A stretch of 47,036 nt of DNA from Stentor coeruleus (lineage: Eukaryota; Ciliophora; Heterotrichea; Heterotrichida; Stentoridae). The notes under the pieces were generated by a model that had not been told where the DNA came from, ran no database searches, and saw nothing but the letters and a program-made list of their open reading frames with translations. The stretch lies in contig MPUH01000540.1 in assembly GCA_001970955.1 (NCBI GenBank), positions 1 through 47,036 of the forward strand, given 5' to 3'. Below, one piece after another: positions 19,649-30,001 of this stretch. Within the stretch, counting starts at the first letter, position 1, and each line of letters opens with the position of its first letter. The translations under genes and the position numbers were made by a program.

Positions 19649-21091
19649 TTAAGTATAACTGGCTATCTCATATAAATCATATGTTTCAAGACTAAACATA
19701 TAAACTTTAAAATGAAAAGATGAAGCAAAATAAATATCTTTTCCTCTTGTCACAGGCTTTGATGTATGCTGCAAGCATTTAATACTTAACTGCTTCGCTT
19801 GTTTCTTCCATTCTTGAATGTTGTTCTCACTGCTCGTATAAATGTTATTTTCAGACAAATAAATATAATGGCCCTTATCCTTAAAAAGCACACTAAAACT
19901 ACTTGACTTAATTTCTGAACTCAAACTTTCATACAAATTCATTGGAACATTATACTTAAGTATCTCATTATGCCTGCTAACTAAAATAAAATATCCTTTA
20001 CAAGTTAAAACATGTGTATCTCTAGTAGCAACAGGCAAATTAGCAATACTTTCCCAAACTCCACTATACATATCAAACTTATCAGCGTCTCTCATATCAT
20101 TTTCCCCATTATAACCTCCAAAAACATAAACAGATCCACCATAATACGTTGCTGTAGCCATACCTCTAATTTTTCCTTTAGTAAGTTTCAAATGTTTATA
20201 GTTTTCTAAATCAAACAAATAAGTATCTCCTGAACATGGATGATGTCCTCCATAATAAAAAAGTTTTTTCCCTGGTATTTGACATACACAAGCTAACCAG
20301 CCTTGATTTTCAGCAATATCAACTTTAATATCAGTAAATTCTAAAGACAAAGTGTCGAATTTTTTCATAGTTTTCGAGAATATTCTAAAAAAATGCAGAT
20401 GCTCATCATAATTCCCATTACTTGCATAATCTGGAATACCATCTGTGGAACCACGTGTTGCTCTTACCATTAAGTCTATGGTTGGTCTTGGAGATTGTAC
20501 AAAACTATCTTTTGAAGATATAAATGATTTGGAAGTATGCTCTGAAATATCAATACTCTCTTCACTTACAGATTCTGTTGCCCTTATATAAAAATCTTTT
20601 AAACCTAGGATATCTTGAATACAGTTTGAAGAATTTCCATTAGAGATACCAATAAGATTTGGGATTGATTCTAGGTACTCTATATAAGCTTCTATATCTA
20701 TTTCAGATGCACTGTAACCTGGGACTATGATTTCATGACCATTTTCGACTATTGGTTGAATAATTTCATCTATTTCTGATAGTTGACTTGAGAAATAGTC
20801 ATTAAAGTAAAGCTGTGATACGGACATGCCTGAAGAACCGTTGCTTAAGCTTGGAATCACTAATTCTGACATGGTTTGAATGAAAACTTTAAGTTCAGCG
20901 AATCTTTTATGCTTGATCTCAACTTCTTCTACAGGGATTTTTCTGTATATTGTTTGGAATGTATGTTTGGAGTTGTCTTCTTCTAGATGGTTAATCAAGT
21001 GATCTTGGCATATAAATGATAGACGGGAAGAACACTCACAGTAAGCTTTTGGTTTAGATGTGCAAGGCTTATAAAAGCACTTAAAATCCAT
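19649..21091 (-). CDS. B-box-like zinc finger plus Kelch-repeat protein (paralogue 1)
   Basis: About 480 residues from MDFKCFYKPC. An upstream in-frame ATG at 21139 would add 16 residues, but the paralogue aligns best from the inner start. The N-terminus has a Cys/His cluster (C-x4-C, C-x-C, C-x2-H-x3-H, H) like a B-box zinc-binding domain. A helical middle and an acidic Ser-rich linker follow. From about residue 260 there are Kelch-type blades: FYYGGHH, YLFDL, MATATYYGGSVYVFGGYNG, then W-x-S-x-A-x-L-P. Such proteins usually bind partners through the propeller; the specific role is unknown. It forms a divergent pair with the paralogue at 21593. Confidence 0.82.
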   Translation of the reverse strand: MDFKCFYKPCTSKPKAYCECSSRLSFICQDHLINHLEEDNSKHTFQTIYRKIPVEEVEIKHKRFAELKVFIQTMSELVIPSLSNGSSGMSVSQLYFNDYFSSQLSEIDEIIQPIVENGHEIIVPGYSASEIDIEAYIEYLESIPNLIGISNGNSSNCIQDILGLKDFYIRATESVSEESIDISEHTSKSFISSKDSFVQSPRPTIDLMVRATRGSTDGIPDYASNGNYDEHLHFFRIFSKTMKKFDTLSLEFTDIKVDIAENQGWLACVCQIPGKKLFYYGGHHPCSGDTYLFDLENYKHLKLTKGKIRGMATATYYGGSVYVFGGYNGENDMRDADKFDMYSGVWESIANLPVATRDTHVLTCKGYFILVSRHNEILKYNVPMNLYESLSSEIKSSSFSVLFKDKGHYIYLSENNIYTSSENNIQEWKKQAKQLSIKCLQHTSKPVTRGKDIYFASSFHFKVYMFSLETYDLYEIASYT

Positions 21092-21592
21092 TAAAATATT
21101 AAGTATATATCGGAATTTTATGAGGAGGCGAGAATTCATTTTAGATTTTTCAAATTGAAAATATTGAAGGTTGTTGAAGATTATTAGGATTTACTAGCCA
21201 AGATTTTATTATATCGAACATTTATATTATGTTTATAAGGTATTCGGGAAACTTAAATATCAGGTAATAAAGCCAAGTTATAGGTTTTTTATATATAGAT
21301 AATACAGTTTTTTCTTTTATAAACTTCCAAGCTAAATCTAAATGGAATACAACACAAATAAAATCTAGTCTGTTATATCAACCTAAAACCTTAAATCAAT
21401 CAACTATTTAACTTCATTTTAAAATTTATACAAGCATTAAAATCTTACTTATAAGAATATACTTTTAAATAAACTCTAATAAATTATAAAAAATATTTAT
21501 CTTTATTCTAAGATCCAAAACTTATTTTACTAATAAAATTACTGATTATACTTAGAAAGCCAACTAAAAACATTTTCTTTTTATCATAAAAT
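21092..21592. other. Divergent intergenic region between Kelch paralogues
   Basis: 500 bp shared upstream region. The + strand is G/T-leaning near 21150-21300 and A/C-rich from about 21320 to 21592. No discrete element recognised. Confidence 0.5.
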
Positions 21593-22927
21593 ATGAGCTT
21601 TGTATGTCATGAAATAGGGTGCACAAACCCACCAGCAATGTTCTGTAATTGCATAGAAGCTAATGTTTATAGTTGTACAAATCATGTTATGCAGCATTTC
21701 GAGTCTGATGAAGGCTGTCAGCACGCAGCAATGCCAATGTATAAAAAAATCAATCCCGAAATCAAGCTCAAAGACATTCAAAGACTTCACAACTTAAAAG
21801 AATCCTTAGAAAAAAGCCAGTCTGAATCTTTAAAATACATAAAAAATGCTATAAATTCCTTGACTTCCTTACAAACAAATGTGACGATTTACTACGAAAA
21901 AGCGAAAATCTCAGTTATCAGCATGATAGAAAATGCTGAAAGTAAAGAAAAAGAACTTGTCGTCCCTGGCTTTATTTCAAGGATTTTCCATACTGATGAA
22001 TTTCAGAAATATATGGATGAAATACCTAAAAATTTCCCTCTAATTCTTGAAGAGCATCTAGAAAATGCTTTAAATTTTGCGGACTCTTTAAAAAATGACC
22101 AAGAATTCTATAATCAACCTGGAGAATGTGAGTTGGATTTTACTTCAAATGCTAACCTTGATCAAAACTTATACTTTTTTAAAGTTAATACCAAAGTGTT
22201 TGTAGAAGTAAACATAACAGATTTTATTATGAAAGAGTATATAGTTAATGTATTAGAAAATCAAGGAAGTCTTACTTCTATTTGCCAAATCCCAGATGAT
22301 AAAGTTTTTACTTCAGGTGGTTATGATCCTTATCTGAATTGTTCTTATCTTATTGACCTTACTAACAAAACAGTTGAAAATTTACCAAAATGTCGTGAAC
22401 GTTCCCTATCTTCTGCAACTTATCTTAAAGGAGCTGTGTATATTTTTGGGGGTTTTAGTTCAAAAGGTTTACTTAATAATGCTGATAAATTCATTCTTCA
22501 AAGTAAAAGATGGATATCTTTAGCTGATTTACCTATTGCTCAACAAGATACAAGTGTTTTGCCATGTAAGGATTTTGTTATTATTTCAACACATTCGGCT
22601 AATTGTTTGTTTTCTTATAAAACTAGTTCTAATTCTTATGAAACTTTAGCTTCAGGGATTATTTCGCACAGTTATAATATTCTTATTAGGAATCAAGGGA
22701 TTTATTATTTGCTTAGTGGGAATAATATTTTTGTGAGTAGTGAAGGGATGCTTGATAAATGGAATAAACTTGAGATATCATTGAATGCGGGGTATTGTCA
22801 GAATACTTCTAAGCCGATTAATAGAGGAAGATATGCATATTTTTGCTCTTCACATTATGGGAAAGTTTTTAGGTTTGGGTTTGATGATTTTTCTCTTGTT
22901 GAGATTAATTGCCAGGTTGTGGGTTAG
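21593..22927 (+). CDS. B-box-like zinc finger plus Kelch-repeat protein (paralogue 2)
   Basis: 444 residues. The N-terminus MSFVCHEIGCTNPPAMFCNC continues into Cys-x2-His and His residues in the same spacing as the paralogue across the intergenic gap. A helical region follows (residues 55-150). Kelch blades include FTSGGYDPY, SATYLKGAVYIFGGF, and WISLADLPIAQQDTSVL, the counterpart of WESIANLPVATRDTHVL in paralogue 1. Shared closing motif: NTSKPINRGRYAYF against HTSKPVTRGKDIYF. It lacks the Ser-rich linker of paralogue 1. Single exon, TAG stop. Confidence 0.82.
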   Translation: MSFVCHEIGCTNPPAMFCNCIEANVYSCTNHVMQHFESDEGCQHAAMPMYKKINPEIKLKDIQRLHNLKESLEKSQSESLKYIKNAINSLTSLQTNVTIYYEKAKISVISMIENAESKEKELVVPGFISRIFHTDEFQKYMDEIPKNFPLILEEHLENALNFADSLKNDQEFYNQPGECELDFTSNANLDQNLYFFKVNTKVFVEVNITDFIMKEYIVNVLENQGSLTSICQIPDDKVFTSGGYDPYLNCSYLIDLTNKTVENLPKCRERSLSSATYLKGAVYIFGGFSSKGLLNNADKFILQSKRWISLADLPIAQQDTSVLPCKDFVIISTHSANCLFSYKTSSNSYETLASGIISHSYNILIRNQGIYYLLSGNNIFVSSEGMLDKWNKLEISLNAGYCQNTSKPINRGRYAYFCSSHYGKVFRFGFDDFSLVEINCQVVG

Positions 22928-23874
22928 AATAATTAAGTAGAATATAAGAATTTTGGCAGGTGTTGAGATGGTAAAGTAGGATTAGGTGTTGCTTGTGGGG
23001 ATATTATATTTTTTTAGCATCTAATTTTAAAGCATATCAAATCAAAAGGTAAGTCTAAGCTTTGGTACTAACAAGAAAAGCCTAATACTAGGAAAATATT
23101 TATAATAATGAACTTGAAGAATGATAATTAAAGCTAGATTATGCTTTTGAAGGAAAAAAAGCTCATTATTCATAGTAAATTTGGAAAAAAAACTTAATAT
23201 TTATATTATTGCATACTTTAAATAACAATATTTTCTCATCCAATTATTTAGACAAGCCTTTTAAAGGTAAAATATTAGGTAAATCATAGTATATCCAGTA
23301 ATTGCCATAAATTAAATAATATTTATGCTATTGGGATAAGAATATTGTGTATTCAACTAATTATAATAGTTCGTTTATATCTTGACAATACACAATAAAC
23401 AAAATTCACTTTGTTTTAAAATATCTTAATTATTTGTGAGTACTTATCCAAAATATAAAAACTAATAAACCTTACAAGGGATAAGAATCTCTTAACCTAT
23501 ACCTACATAAACAAGCTTAAGTTTACCTTCAAAAAAACTATAAAAAACAAAATTCCATTGACTCACAAAAAACTAAATACCATGAACCCACAAAAAAAAA
23601 TGTATGAATTAAAATTGAACCAGATAAAACATTTGAATTCAATAACTCTAAAGAAAACTCAACTCATCCTTCTGTAAAATCCCCATTCATCTGTATCCAA
23701 ATTTCCATTAAACAAAACTATTTTATCCACTTTTCTAAATATCATATAAAATCCTTATTCATAGCATACTTTCCAACATATCAATAAATAAACCCAAATA
23801 TCAAATCAATTGAAAAAAAACAAGTTAATTATAATATACCAAATAATCTCTTATAATCCTTATATAAAATTATA
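22928..23874. other. Convergent intergenic region
   Basis: G-rich just after the + Kelch stop, then strongly C/A-rich from about 23400 to 23870, the downstream flank of the minus-strand gene at 23875. No ORF or RNA recognised. Confidence 0.5.
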
Positions 23875-24114
23875 TCAAGAAACCTCTAATTTATGTTTAT
23901 TTATACTAGCGGAATTAGATCTTGGAAAAGTATATGAAGCTAGAGGATGATCAGGAATATGACGTAAAGGGGGACCAATTGTATAGGATCTATTAAGAAA
24001 AGACCCTGGATTAATCTCTTCATTTAAATGTCCACCTTGATTTGACATAGGATGATTTTGATTTTTGTCATGGTGTTTGTGGTATTTTGCTAGGCAGGCA
24101 CTGCAAGTTCCCAT
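23875..24114 (-). CDS. Small MGxC-type protein, probably lipid-anchored
   Basis: 79 residues beginning MGTCSACLAKYHKHHDK. Gly2 with nearby Cys4 and Cys7 suggests myristoylation plus palmitoylation. The rest is His/Asn/Pro-rich and disordered, with a Ser-rich basic end. Ends at TGA. The flanking composition switch (G-rich to the right, C-rich to the left) fits a minus-strand gene. No family recognised. Confidence 0.6.
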   Translation of the reverse strand: MGTCSACLAKYHKHHDKNQNHPMSNQGGHLNEEINPGSFLNRSYTIGPPLRHIPDHPLASYTFPRSNSASINKHKLEVS

Positions 24115-24617
24115 TCTGATTAAAAATTTATATAATTCATGAATTAAGTATTACTGAATATGATTGAGATTCGTTTTTTAAGAGAATTTTTTAAGGCAAG
24201 ATATTGAAAATCTTAATAAAAGGGTTTTTATATGAAAATTTTACTTATAAACATTTATCAAGACTATGTTTATTATTTTTATATGATGTCATGATTTGTA
24301 TAAGCATAAGATTAAAGAATCATTTGTTTATAAGAATTATATCATAAATAAAAACGTTTTAATTATAAAATATTATCATAAACCTAGAAATTTTAAGTAC
24401 TGAACTTATTCTATAAACTTTATACTCTTAATAATTATTTTTATTATAATCAATTATGATACTAAATCCTCTATAATCTCTCATTTTAAGATATAATATT
24501 ATACTACAAACTCCTATAAACACTAAATCTAAAAAAATTATCATCCTATAAACTTTAAAAATCCATTGCTACCACCTAGCCACTAAGCTGTCAAAATTTA
24601 CTAAACTTTTACTTTCA
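24115..24617. other. Intergenic, nothing recognised
   Basis: AT-rich; G-leaning near the small protein start, C-leaning near the stop of the kinase gene. No ORF. Confidence 0.45.
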
Positions 24618-26069
24618 TTATTTCATCTTAGTTAAAATATAATCCTTCAACTCATCCAATGTGATCATCCCATCACCATTAAGATCAGCTTCATTCAACA
24701 AACTATTCCATTCTGACCCTTCAATCCCTGGTATCGCTGCTCTAAGTTCATCTAAAGATAACTTCCCATCACCTCCTTTATCATAAGTCTTAAACGAATT
24801 CTCAAGTTCTTGAAACTGTACTTTTTTATTCCAATTCTGTATATGCAATAAAAAATCTTTATAATGAATAGTCATTCCTGTATTACCAATTTTCTTAAGT
24901 AAATCTTGTACTGGTGGTGGGGGTGGTGTTCCAATAAAATCATAACCATCATTAATTTCTGCAGAACTTAAAGTCCCATCCCCGTTTCTATCAAATTTCA
25001 CAAACAATTCCCCGAGTTTGCATTCATCTTTTTTAGAACTTATGTTGCTTGATATAAAAGTAAATAAAGATTTTTCAAGTTTTGATTTGGCCTAGATAAA
25101 AAATACATGGAATTTCGTTAAGTTTGTTAAGGATTCAACATGCAAAGCATTTTCATTGATTGTGTTTTTGGTATAAAGATAAAACCAAGGATGCATGAGA
25201 ATTTCTTGTGCTGAAGGTCGATAAGAAGGGTTTTTATTAAGCATACTTTCAATTAGAGAACGGGCTTCTTCACTTGTTGTATCCCAGGATTTACCTGTTG
25301 TTACTAAAGGTCGTTCAATTATCCGCCTTATGGTTTCAGCATCAGTTTTGCCTTGGAATGGAACTTTGCCAAGAAGGACAACATGAAGAATAACCCCAAC
25401 ACTCCAGATATCACTTTTTTCAGTACATTCTCCTGAAAACCTTTCTGGGGCCATATAATTCACTGAACCTACCTGAGCTTTTTGATCACTGCCTTCATTA
25501 ATTATACCTAGTCTGCTAAGGCAAAAATCAATCATTTTCAAATGAGCATCAGGAGCATCGTTTTCAAATAACAGATTTTCAGGCTTTATATCTCTATGAA
25601 TAAGCCCATTTTTATGACATAAACTCAAAGCTAAAATAAGGTCGAAAATATACTTCGCTGCAAGTTTTTCACTCACTTTTGGAGATCTTGATAATCTTTC
25701 AAATAATTGACCTCCACTTAGATATTCTGTTATTATATAAACTCTTGTAGATGTTTCAAGGATCTCATAAAGCCTTAGAACCCCAGGATGGTCCTATATA
25801 AAGATTACTAGTCCTTTCATGACCATAAGTTCATTGTATACTTCAGGGGCAATTCTTTCATTTATATTTGATTTTGTTAACTCTTTCGCTGCACGTTCTA
25901 GACCAGTGCGTTTGTCTTTGACTAGAAATACATTGCCGAATGAACCACTGCCTAAGCTTTTTATTAGAATGAAACTATCTCGGATTGATGTAACTGTACG
26001 AATTACTTCTTCTCCTGGGTTTGTTGAAAGAGGAAGGGTTTCTAATGGTCTACCACAGAAATTGCCCAT
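24618..26069 (-). CDS. CDPK-like kinase with DFC in place of DFG, two 15-nt introns
   Basis: Three exons on the minus strand: 25809-26069, 25107-25793 and 24618-25091. Introns are GTAATCTTTATATAG (25794-25808) and GTATTTTTTATCTAG (25092-25106). The product is about 473 residues. MGNFCGRP is an acylation signal. Kinase landmarks: GSGSFGNVFLV, ERAAKELTK with the ATP-binding Lys, IHRDIKPENLLF, NYMAPERFSG. The magnesium-loop motif reads MIDFCLSRLG, so the DFG glycine is Cys. Calcium-binding part: DRNGDGTLSSAE, then a degenerate second hand (KIGNTGMTIHYKDF), YDKGGDGKLSLDE and DLNGDGMITLDE. A divergent CDPK, possibly with altered activation-loop behaviour (inference). Confidence 0.9.
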
Positions 26070-26571
26070 TTTATTATATTAGAGATTTTGGGTATTATTG
26101 TAAATATGGCTGTTTAGATAGGATTTTTGGGTTTTTATATTGGGTTTTAGGCTTTTTAAGGTATTTTGAGATAAACTTGATGTTAGGTTTTTTATATTGT
26201 TTGAGAAATTACTGTGAAATATTTTGTAGATGTTTAAGGGGTTTGTATAGTTTCAAATTGGTCAGGATAATTGGATATGATATTCTTAGATGCCAGTTTA
26301 GTAGAAATTGTATTTTTAAGATTTTTAAGGTCTATAAAATACTACTCAAATAATTATGTATAGAAAACATAGTTAAATATTAAATAATTAGACCACTTAA
26401 GAAGTTGACAAAATTCCAATCACAATTTATACAAAAAAAAAGCATAAGCCCAAATCCAGCAACTCCAAAAAAAACTCACGACCACAACTATACAACAAAT
26501 TCATAATTTCTATCCAAAAAGCCCATCTTAACACCCTCCTTTTAACCATATTCTTAATATCCTATTCTTAT
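26070..26571. other. Intergenic between kinase start and actin stop
   Basis: G/T-rich and C-poor on the + strand up to about 26340, then C/A-rich (26400-26571). The sign switch separates the kinase upstream flank from the actin downstream flank. Open frames here are low-complexity Leu/Phe/Tyr stretches without coding character. Confidence 0.55.
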
Positions 26572-27699
26572 TTAGAAGCATTTTCTATGAACTATTGAAG
26601 GTCCGGCTTCCTCATACTCAGCCTTCGACACCCACATTTGTTGGAAGCTAGACAACGAGCTAAGAATACTTCCTCCAATCCACACTGAGAACTTCCTTTC
26701 AGGTGGTGCAACAACTTTAACTTTCATCGATGGTGGAGCTCTATTAGTAAGTTCCTTAGTCAATCTTTCCCCAATTCCAGCATACATAGTCGACCCTCCA
26801 CTAAGAACAACATTTCCATAAAGGTCTCTTCTAATATCCAAATCACATTTCATAATCGACTTATAAGTAGTTTCATCAGCACCATCAATATCCAAACCAA
26901 GTAAACTAGGTTGGAAAATACATTCAGGAGCTCTAAATCTTTCATTTCCAATAGTCAAATGACTGCCATCAGGAAGTTCATATTGTTTCTCCATATCAGG
27001 TGAAGTTTTTGATTTACCCATTTCTTCATTAAAGTCTAAAGCAACATAGCAAAGCTTTTCTTTAATATCCCTAACAATTTCCCTTTCAGCACTATTATTA
27101 AGTGAATGACCTCTTTCAGTAAGCAATCTAACAAGATGATTTGTAATATCTCTACCAGCAATATCAATTCTTTGAATAGCATGAGGTAAAGCATAACCTT
27201 CATAAATTGGGACAACATGAGTAACCCCATCACCTGAATCATAAACCATACCAGTTGTTCTTCCTGATGAGTATAAAGATAAGACAGCTTGGATTGCAAC
27301 ATAAAATGCTGGGACGTTGAAAGTGTCAAACATAATCTGAGTCATTTTTTCACGGTTTTGTTTAGGATTTAAAGGAGCTTCAGTTAAAAGAACTGGATGT
27401 TCGTCTGCTGCTGTTCTTAATTCATTGAAGAATGTATGATGCCATACACGTTCCATGTCGTCCCAGTTTGTGACAATACCATGCTCGATAGGATATTTGA
27501 GGTTTAGTACACCACGTTTGGCTTGAGCTTCATCTCCGATGTAGACTTCTTTTTGCTCTGTACCGACGATAATACCTGGCATACGAGGACGGCCGACTAT
27601 GTTTGGGAACACAGCTTTAGGAGCGTCATCACCTGCAAACCCAGCTTTGCACATTCCTGAACCATTGTCAATCACTAGAGGAACAACACCTTCAGTCAT
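26572..27699 (-). CDS. ACT: Actin
   Basis: 375 residues, exactly canonical length, no introns. Phosphate loops [17 protein letters not shown] and [13 protein letters not shown], the sensor His in [16 protein letters not shown], and the ending [10 protein letters not shown] are intact. Divergence is concentrated in the DNase-binding region ([20 protein letters not shown]) and in [13 protein letters not shown], as expected for ciliate actins. It forms filaments for contractility, phagocytosis and division. The region right of the start is extremely G-rich on the + strand (49 G, 3 C over 27841-27960), the same skew seen at RPL27A. Confidence 0.97.
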   Translation of the reverse strand: MTEGVVPLVIDNGSGMCKAGFAGDDAPKAVFPNIVGRPRMPGIIVGTEQKEVYIGDEAQAKRGVLNLKYPIEHGIVTNWDDMERVWHHTFFNELRTAADEHPVLLTEAPLNPKQNREKMTQIMFDTFNVPAFYVAIQAVLSLYSSGRTTGMVYDSGDGVTHVVPIYEGYALPHAIQRIDIAGRDITNHLVRLLTERGHSLNNSAEREIVRDIKEKLCYVALDFNEEMGKSKTSPDMEKQYELPDGSHLTIGNERFRAPECIFQPSLLGLDIDGADETTYKSIMKCDLDIRRDLYGNVVLSGGSTMYAGIGERLTKELTNRAPPSMKVKVVAPPERKFSVWIGGSILSSLSSFQQMWVSKAEYEEAGPSIVHRKCF

Positions 27700-28477
27700 T
27701 TAATTATAGCCATACTTTTAGTCTAAAAAAATTGTTGTTTAGATAGAGGTAAAATATATTTTTTGATATAGCATAGAAGTAAGTGTTTGAAAGGAAGCTG
27801 AAGGTAAAAAAAAAATTTGGGAAAAATGATTTGATTAGGGAGTAGGGTTTTGTGTTGTGTGGTTCGAGATAGGAGGGTTGTTGAAGGGAAGTTGGATTGA
27901 GATAAGAAGGTGGGAGAGATTTTTAGGAGGAGGTTAGGATTTTTGTGAACTTCGGAGGTTTTGTGTGGTTTTGATGATGGAGAGTTTTTTGTTTTGCTAT
28001 TATTTTGATTTTATCATACAATACTATATGCTAATCTTAATCATCCTACTCAGAAAAACTCTTATTCCATCTTTTTCTCAACTTCCAAGGTATTTTAATA
28101 TTTCTCCCATCCTCACAGCCTAGCAAAATCCCACCTAAAGCCCATCTCTCAAAATCATACCCTTTTCCAACAATCTAATCCCTTTGTCTATTCAAAAAAT
28201 CCTAAATCTCTTTCTCCATATAGCAAAAATCCTAAATCACTCTTATTCCCAAACCATAAACTTCTTCCAATTCAAAACCTACCATAAATCTATCTTTTTA
28301 TTACCAACAAGCATAAACTCATTCAAACTACAAATCTTATTATCTAAAAAAAAAACTAAACATACATGCAAAAAACTAAATTTTACACAAGAATAAGAAA
28401 TTATTTCTAACATAACTCTACACTAACCCTCACAGAATTTATAAAAACCTCACAATTTTAATGAGATAAAAGATTAC
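27700..28477. other. Intergenic region with sharp composition switch
   Basis: Strongly G-rich on the + strand to about 28000, then C/A-rich to 28477. The switch divides the actin upstream flank from the downstream flank of the secreted-protein gene. No gene seen. Confidence 0.6.
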
Positions 28478-28975
28478 TTAAAGACCTGTTCCAACAACAA
28501 GACGAATAACTTCACCCATTGATTTCCCACAATTGAAATATGATGTAGGACAATCAGATGTTTGCTTGATATCAGCTAAAATAGTCGGTAAATTAGTTTG
28601 GATATTTTCCATCACGTCAATGCTTCCTGAAATAGTGAAATCATGCTCAACTTTATCAAGAAACTCGGGGAAGTCACAATTAGTAGAGGTAGGCATTAAA
28701 AGTTTAACCATGATGTTTATATCTTTTTTCAAAGCAAATATTGCGGTAATTTGTCCTTGCATAAGTTTGTCAAGGTCATCAAGGATTGTATCTAACTGAT
28801 TTATGAGTGTCTGAGGATTCTGTTTAGAGAAATCAATCTGGCATATTGGAGACCCATTGTTGTTTGATATACCAGTCATGAACCCATTCATGAATTCTTC
28901 ATACTCACTAGAATCTTGGACAGGGATTCCATGAGATAGAATTATGATACTGGCTATAAAGAAATACTTCAACAT
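28478..28975 (-). CDS. Small secreted protein of unknown function
   Basis: 165 residues. The N-terminus MLKYFFIASIIILSHGIPVQ is a signal peptide. The mature part has one helical region (TLINQLDTILDDLDKLMQGQ) and four Cys residues in pairs around the middle and end (PICQ, NCDF, SDCP, FNCG), likely disulfide-bonded. There is no membrane anchor and no recognised domain. Secretion to medium, cortex or an extrusive granule is possible but not shown. Confidence 0.7.
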   Translation of the reverse strand: MLKYFFIASIIILSHGIPVQDSSEYEEFMNGFMTGISNNNGSPICQIDFSKQNPQTLINQLDTILDDLDKLMQGQITAIFALKKDINIMVKLLMPTSTNCDFPEFLDKVEHDFTISGSIDVMENIQTNLPTILADIKQTSDCPTSYFNCGKSMGEVIRLVVGTGL

Positions 28976-29221
28976 TTATAAGTTATTTCAGAATGGCAAA
29001 TATGTTATGTTTATGAATCATAAAAAGGTTATAAAAATTGTGAGGTTTTAGAATTTTGGGTTGGCTGATATTTGATTGTTATAGTTTATATTTGTATGAT
29101 TGATTTATTAGGGATATTATATTGATAATTAAGATTTATAGTTCTGATTGTATTATTTAAATATTTTTATTTACAGGGTGTCACTTTTTTAGGGTTTTAT
29201 AGGTTTTAGATTTGGGTATTA

Positions 29222-29566
29222 ATGGAAGAAGTACGATATGAAGTTATTGTTGTGCCAAAAGTTGTGAAAACTGTAATGAGATATTTGCTTATCCCTGCAA
29301 CACCTTTGCTACAGGATTTGAGAATATTTCCTTCGTATACTGGCCCTTTATCATCAAATAGCCGTGCTGCCAAAGTTAAAAAATATCTCGAGAAGAAAAA
29401 AAAAAGAAAGTTTAGCAAGCACATAAGATATGAGTGCCGACAATCCTTAGCCGTAAAAAGGACTCGAGTCAATGGAAGATTTGTAAAATGCAACTCTCGG
29501 AGAAGTACTGAAGACGAAGATAGCTTGCTTATCTCTTCGAAATACAGTATTTGTGAAGGGATTTAA
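29222..29566 (+). CDS. CCT-motif (CONSTANS/TOC1-like) protein
   Basis: 114 residues. Residues roughly 48-89 form a CCT motif: SRAAKVKKYLEKKKKRKF, then HIRYECRQSLAVKRTRVNGR, with FVK after it. Basic residues and the R-V-N-G-R-F signature are all present. CCT motifs are best known from plant flowering and clock regulators, where they bind DNA with NF-Y partners, and occur in scattered protists. There is no B-box or response-regulator domain attached. The 246-bp divergent gap to the secreted-protein gene is G-rich on the + strand, unlike other + gene upstream flanks. Nuclear DNA binding is inferred from the family. Confidence 0.85.
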   Translation: MEEVRYEVIVVPKVVKTVMRYLLIPATPLLQDLRIFPSYTGPLSSNSRAAKVKKYLEKKKKRKFSKHIRYECRQSLAVKRTRVNGRFVKCNSRRSTEDEDSLLISSKYSICEGI

Positions 29567-30001
29567 GCTTTTTATGTAAATAGTCTCCCCCTTGGGGGAT
29601 TCTCTTAGTTTAGTTAATCTTTATTTACTCATAAGCATATTATAAACAAATAAGAATATAATGCTAGAAACCCTACAATTGTTGAGTATATAATAATCTC
29701 CCCTTCGCAATATATCTCAGCAATATTTTATAACATAATCATCTTTGTCATAACCTTAGTTTTTCATCCTCATCTTAAATATTTTCTTTAAAAAATCATT
29801 TCACTATTCACAAACCCTTATCTAATATAATTTAAACCATATCGAATTCCCTAACACCAAAATCTAAAACTAACATCAAAATCCGTATTTCCCAACTTAA
29901 ACTTCTAATCATCAAGCATCTATACCTATTTCCTGCAATTTAAATATAAAAACCAAACTATATATTTTAAATATAATCATCTAATTCTCATATAAAAAAT
30001 A
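29567..30001. other. Intergenic with a GC hairpin near its left end
   Basis: Contains the inverted repeat described at 29586-29599. From about 29700 it is C/A-rich and G-poor, the upstream flank of the next + gene. No ORF. Confidence 0.5.
29586..29599. other. GC-rich perfect inverted repeat
   Basis: TCCCCCTTGGGGGA, self-complementary apart from the central TT, 19 bp after the CCT gene stop, in otherwise AT-rich sequence. It could form a hairpin in the 3' UTR. Confidence 0.6.

Noticed and set aside
26021..26353. + strand open frame of 110 codons
   Set aside because: Overlaps the start of the second CDPK and consists of Phe/Tyr/Leu/Cys low complexity from G/T-rich flank sequence.
29206..29493. 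Minus-strand open frame of 95 codons
   Set aside because: Antisense to the CCT motif, which is clearly coding on the + strand.
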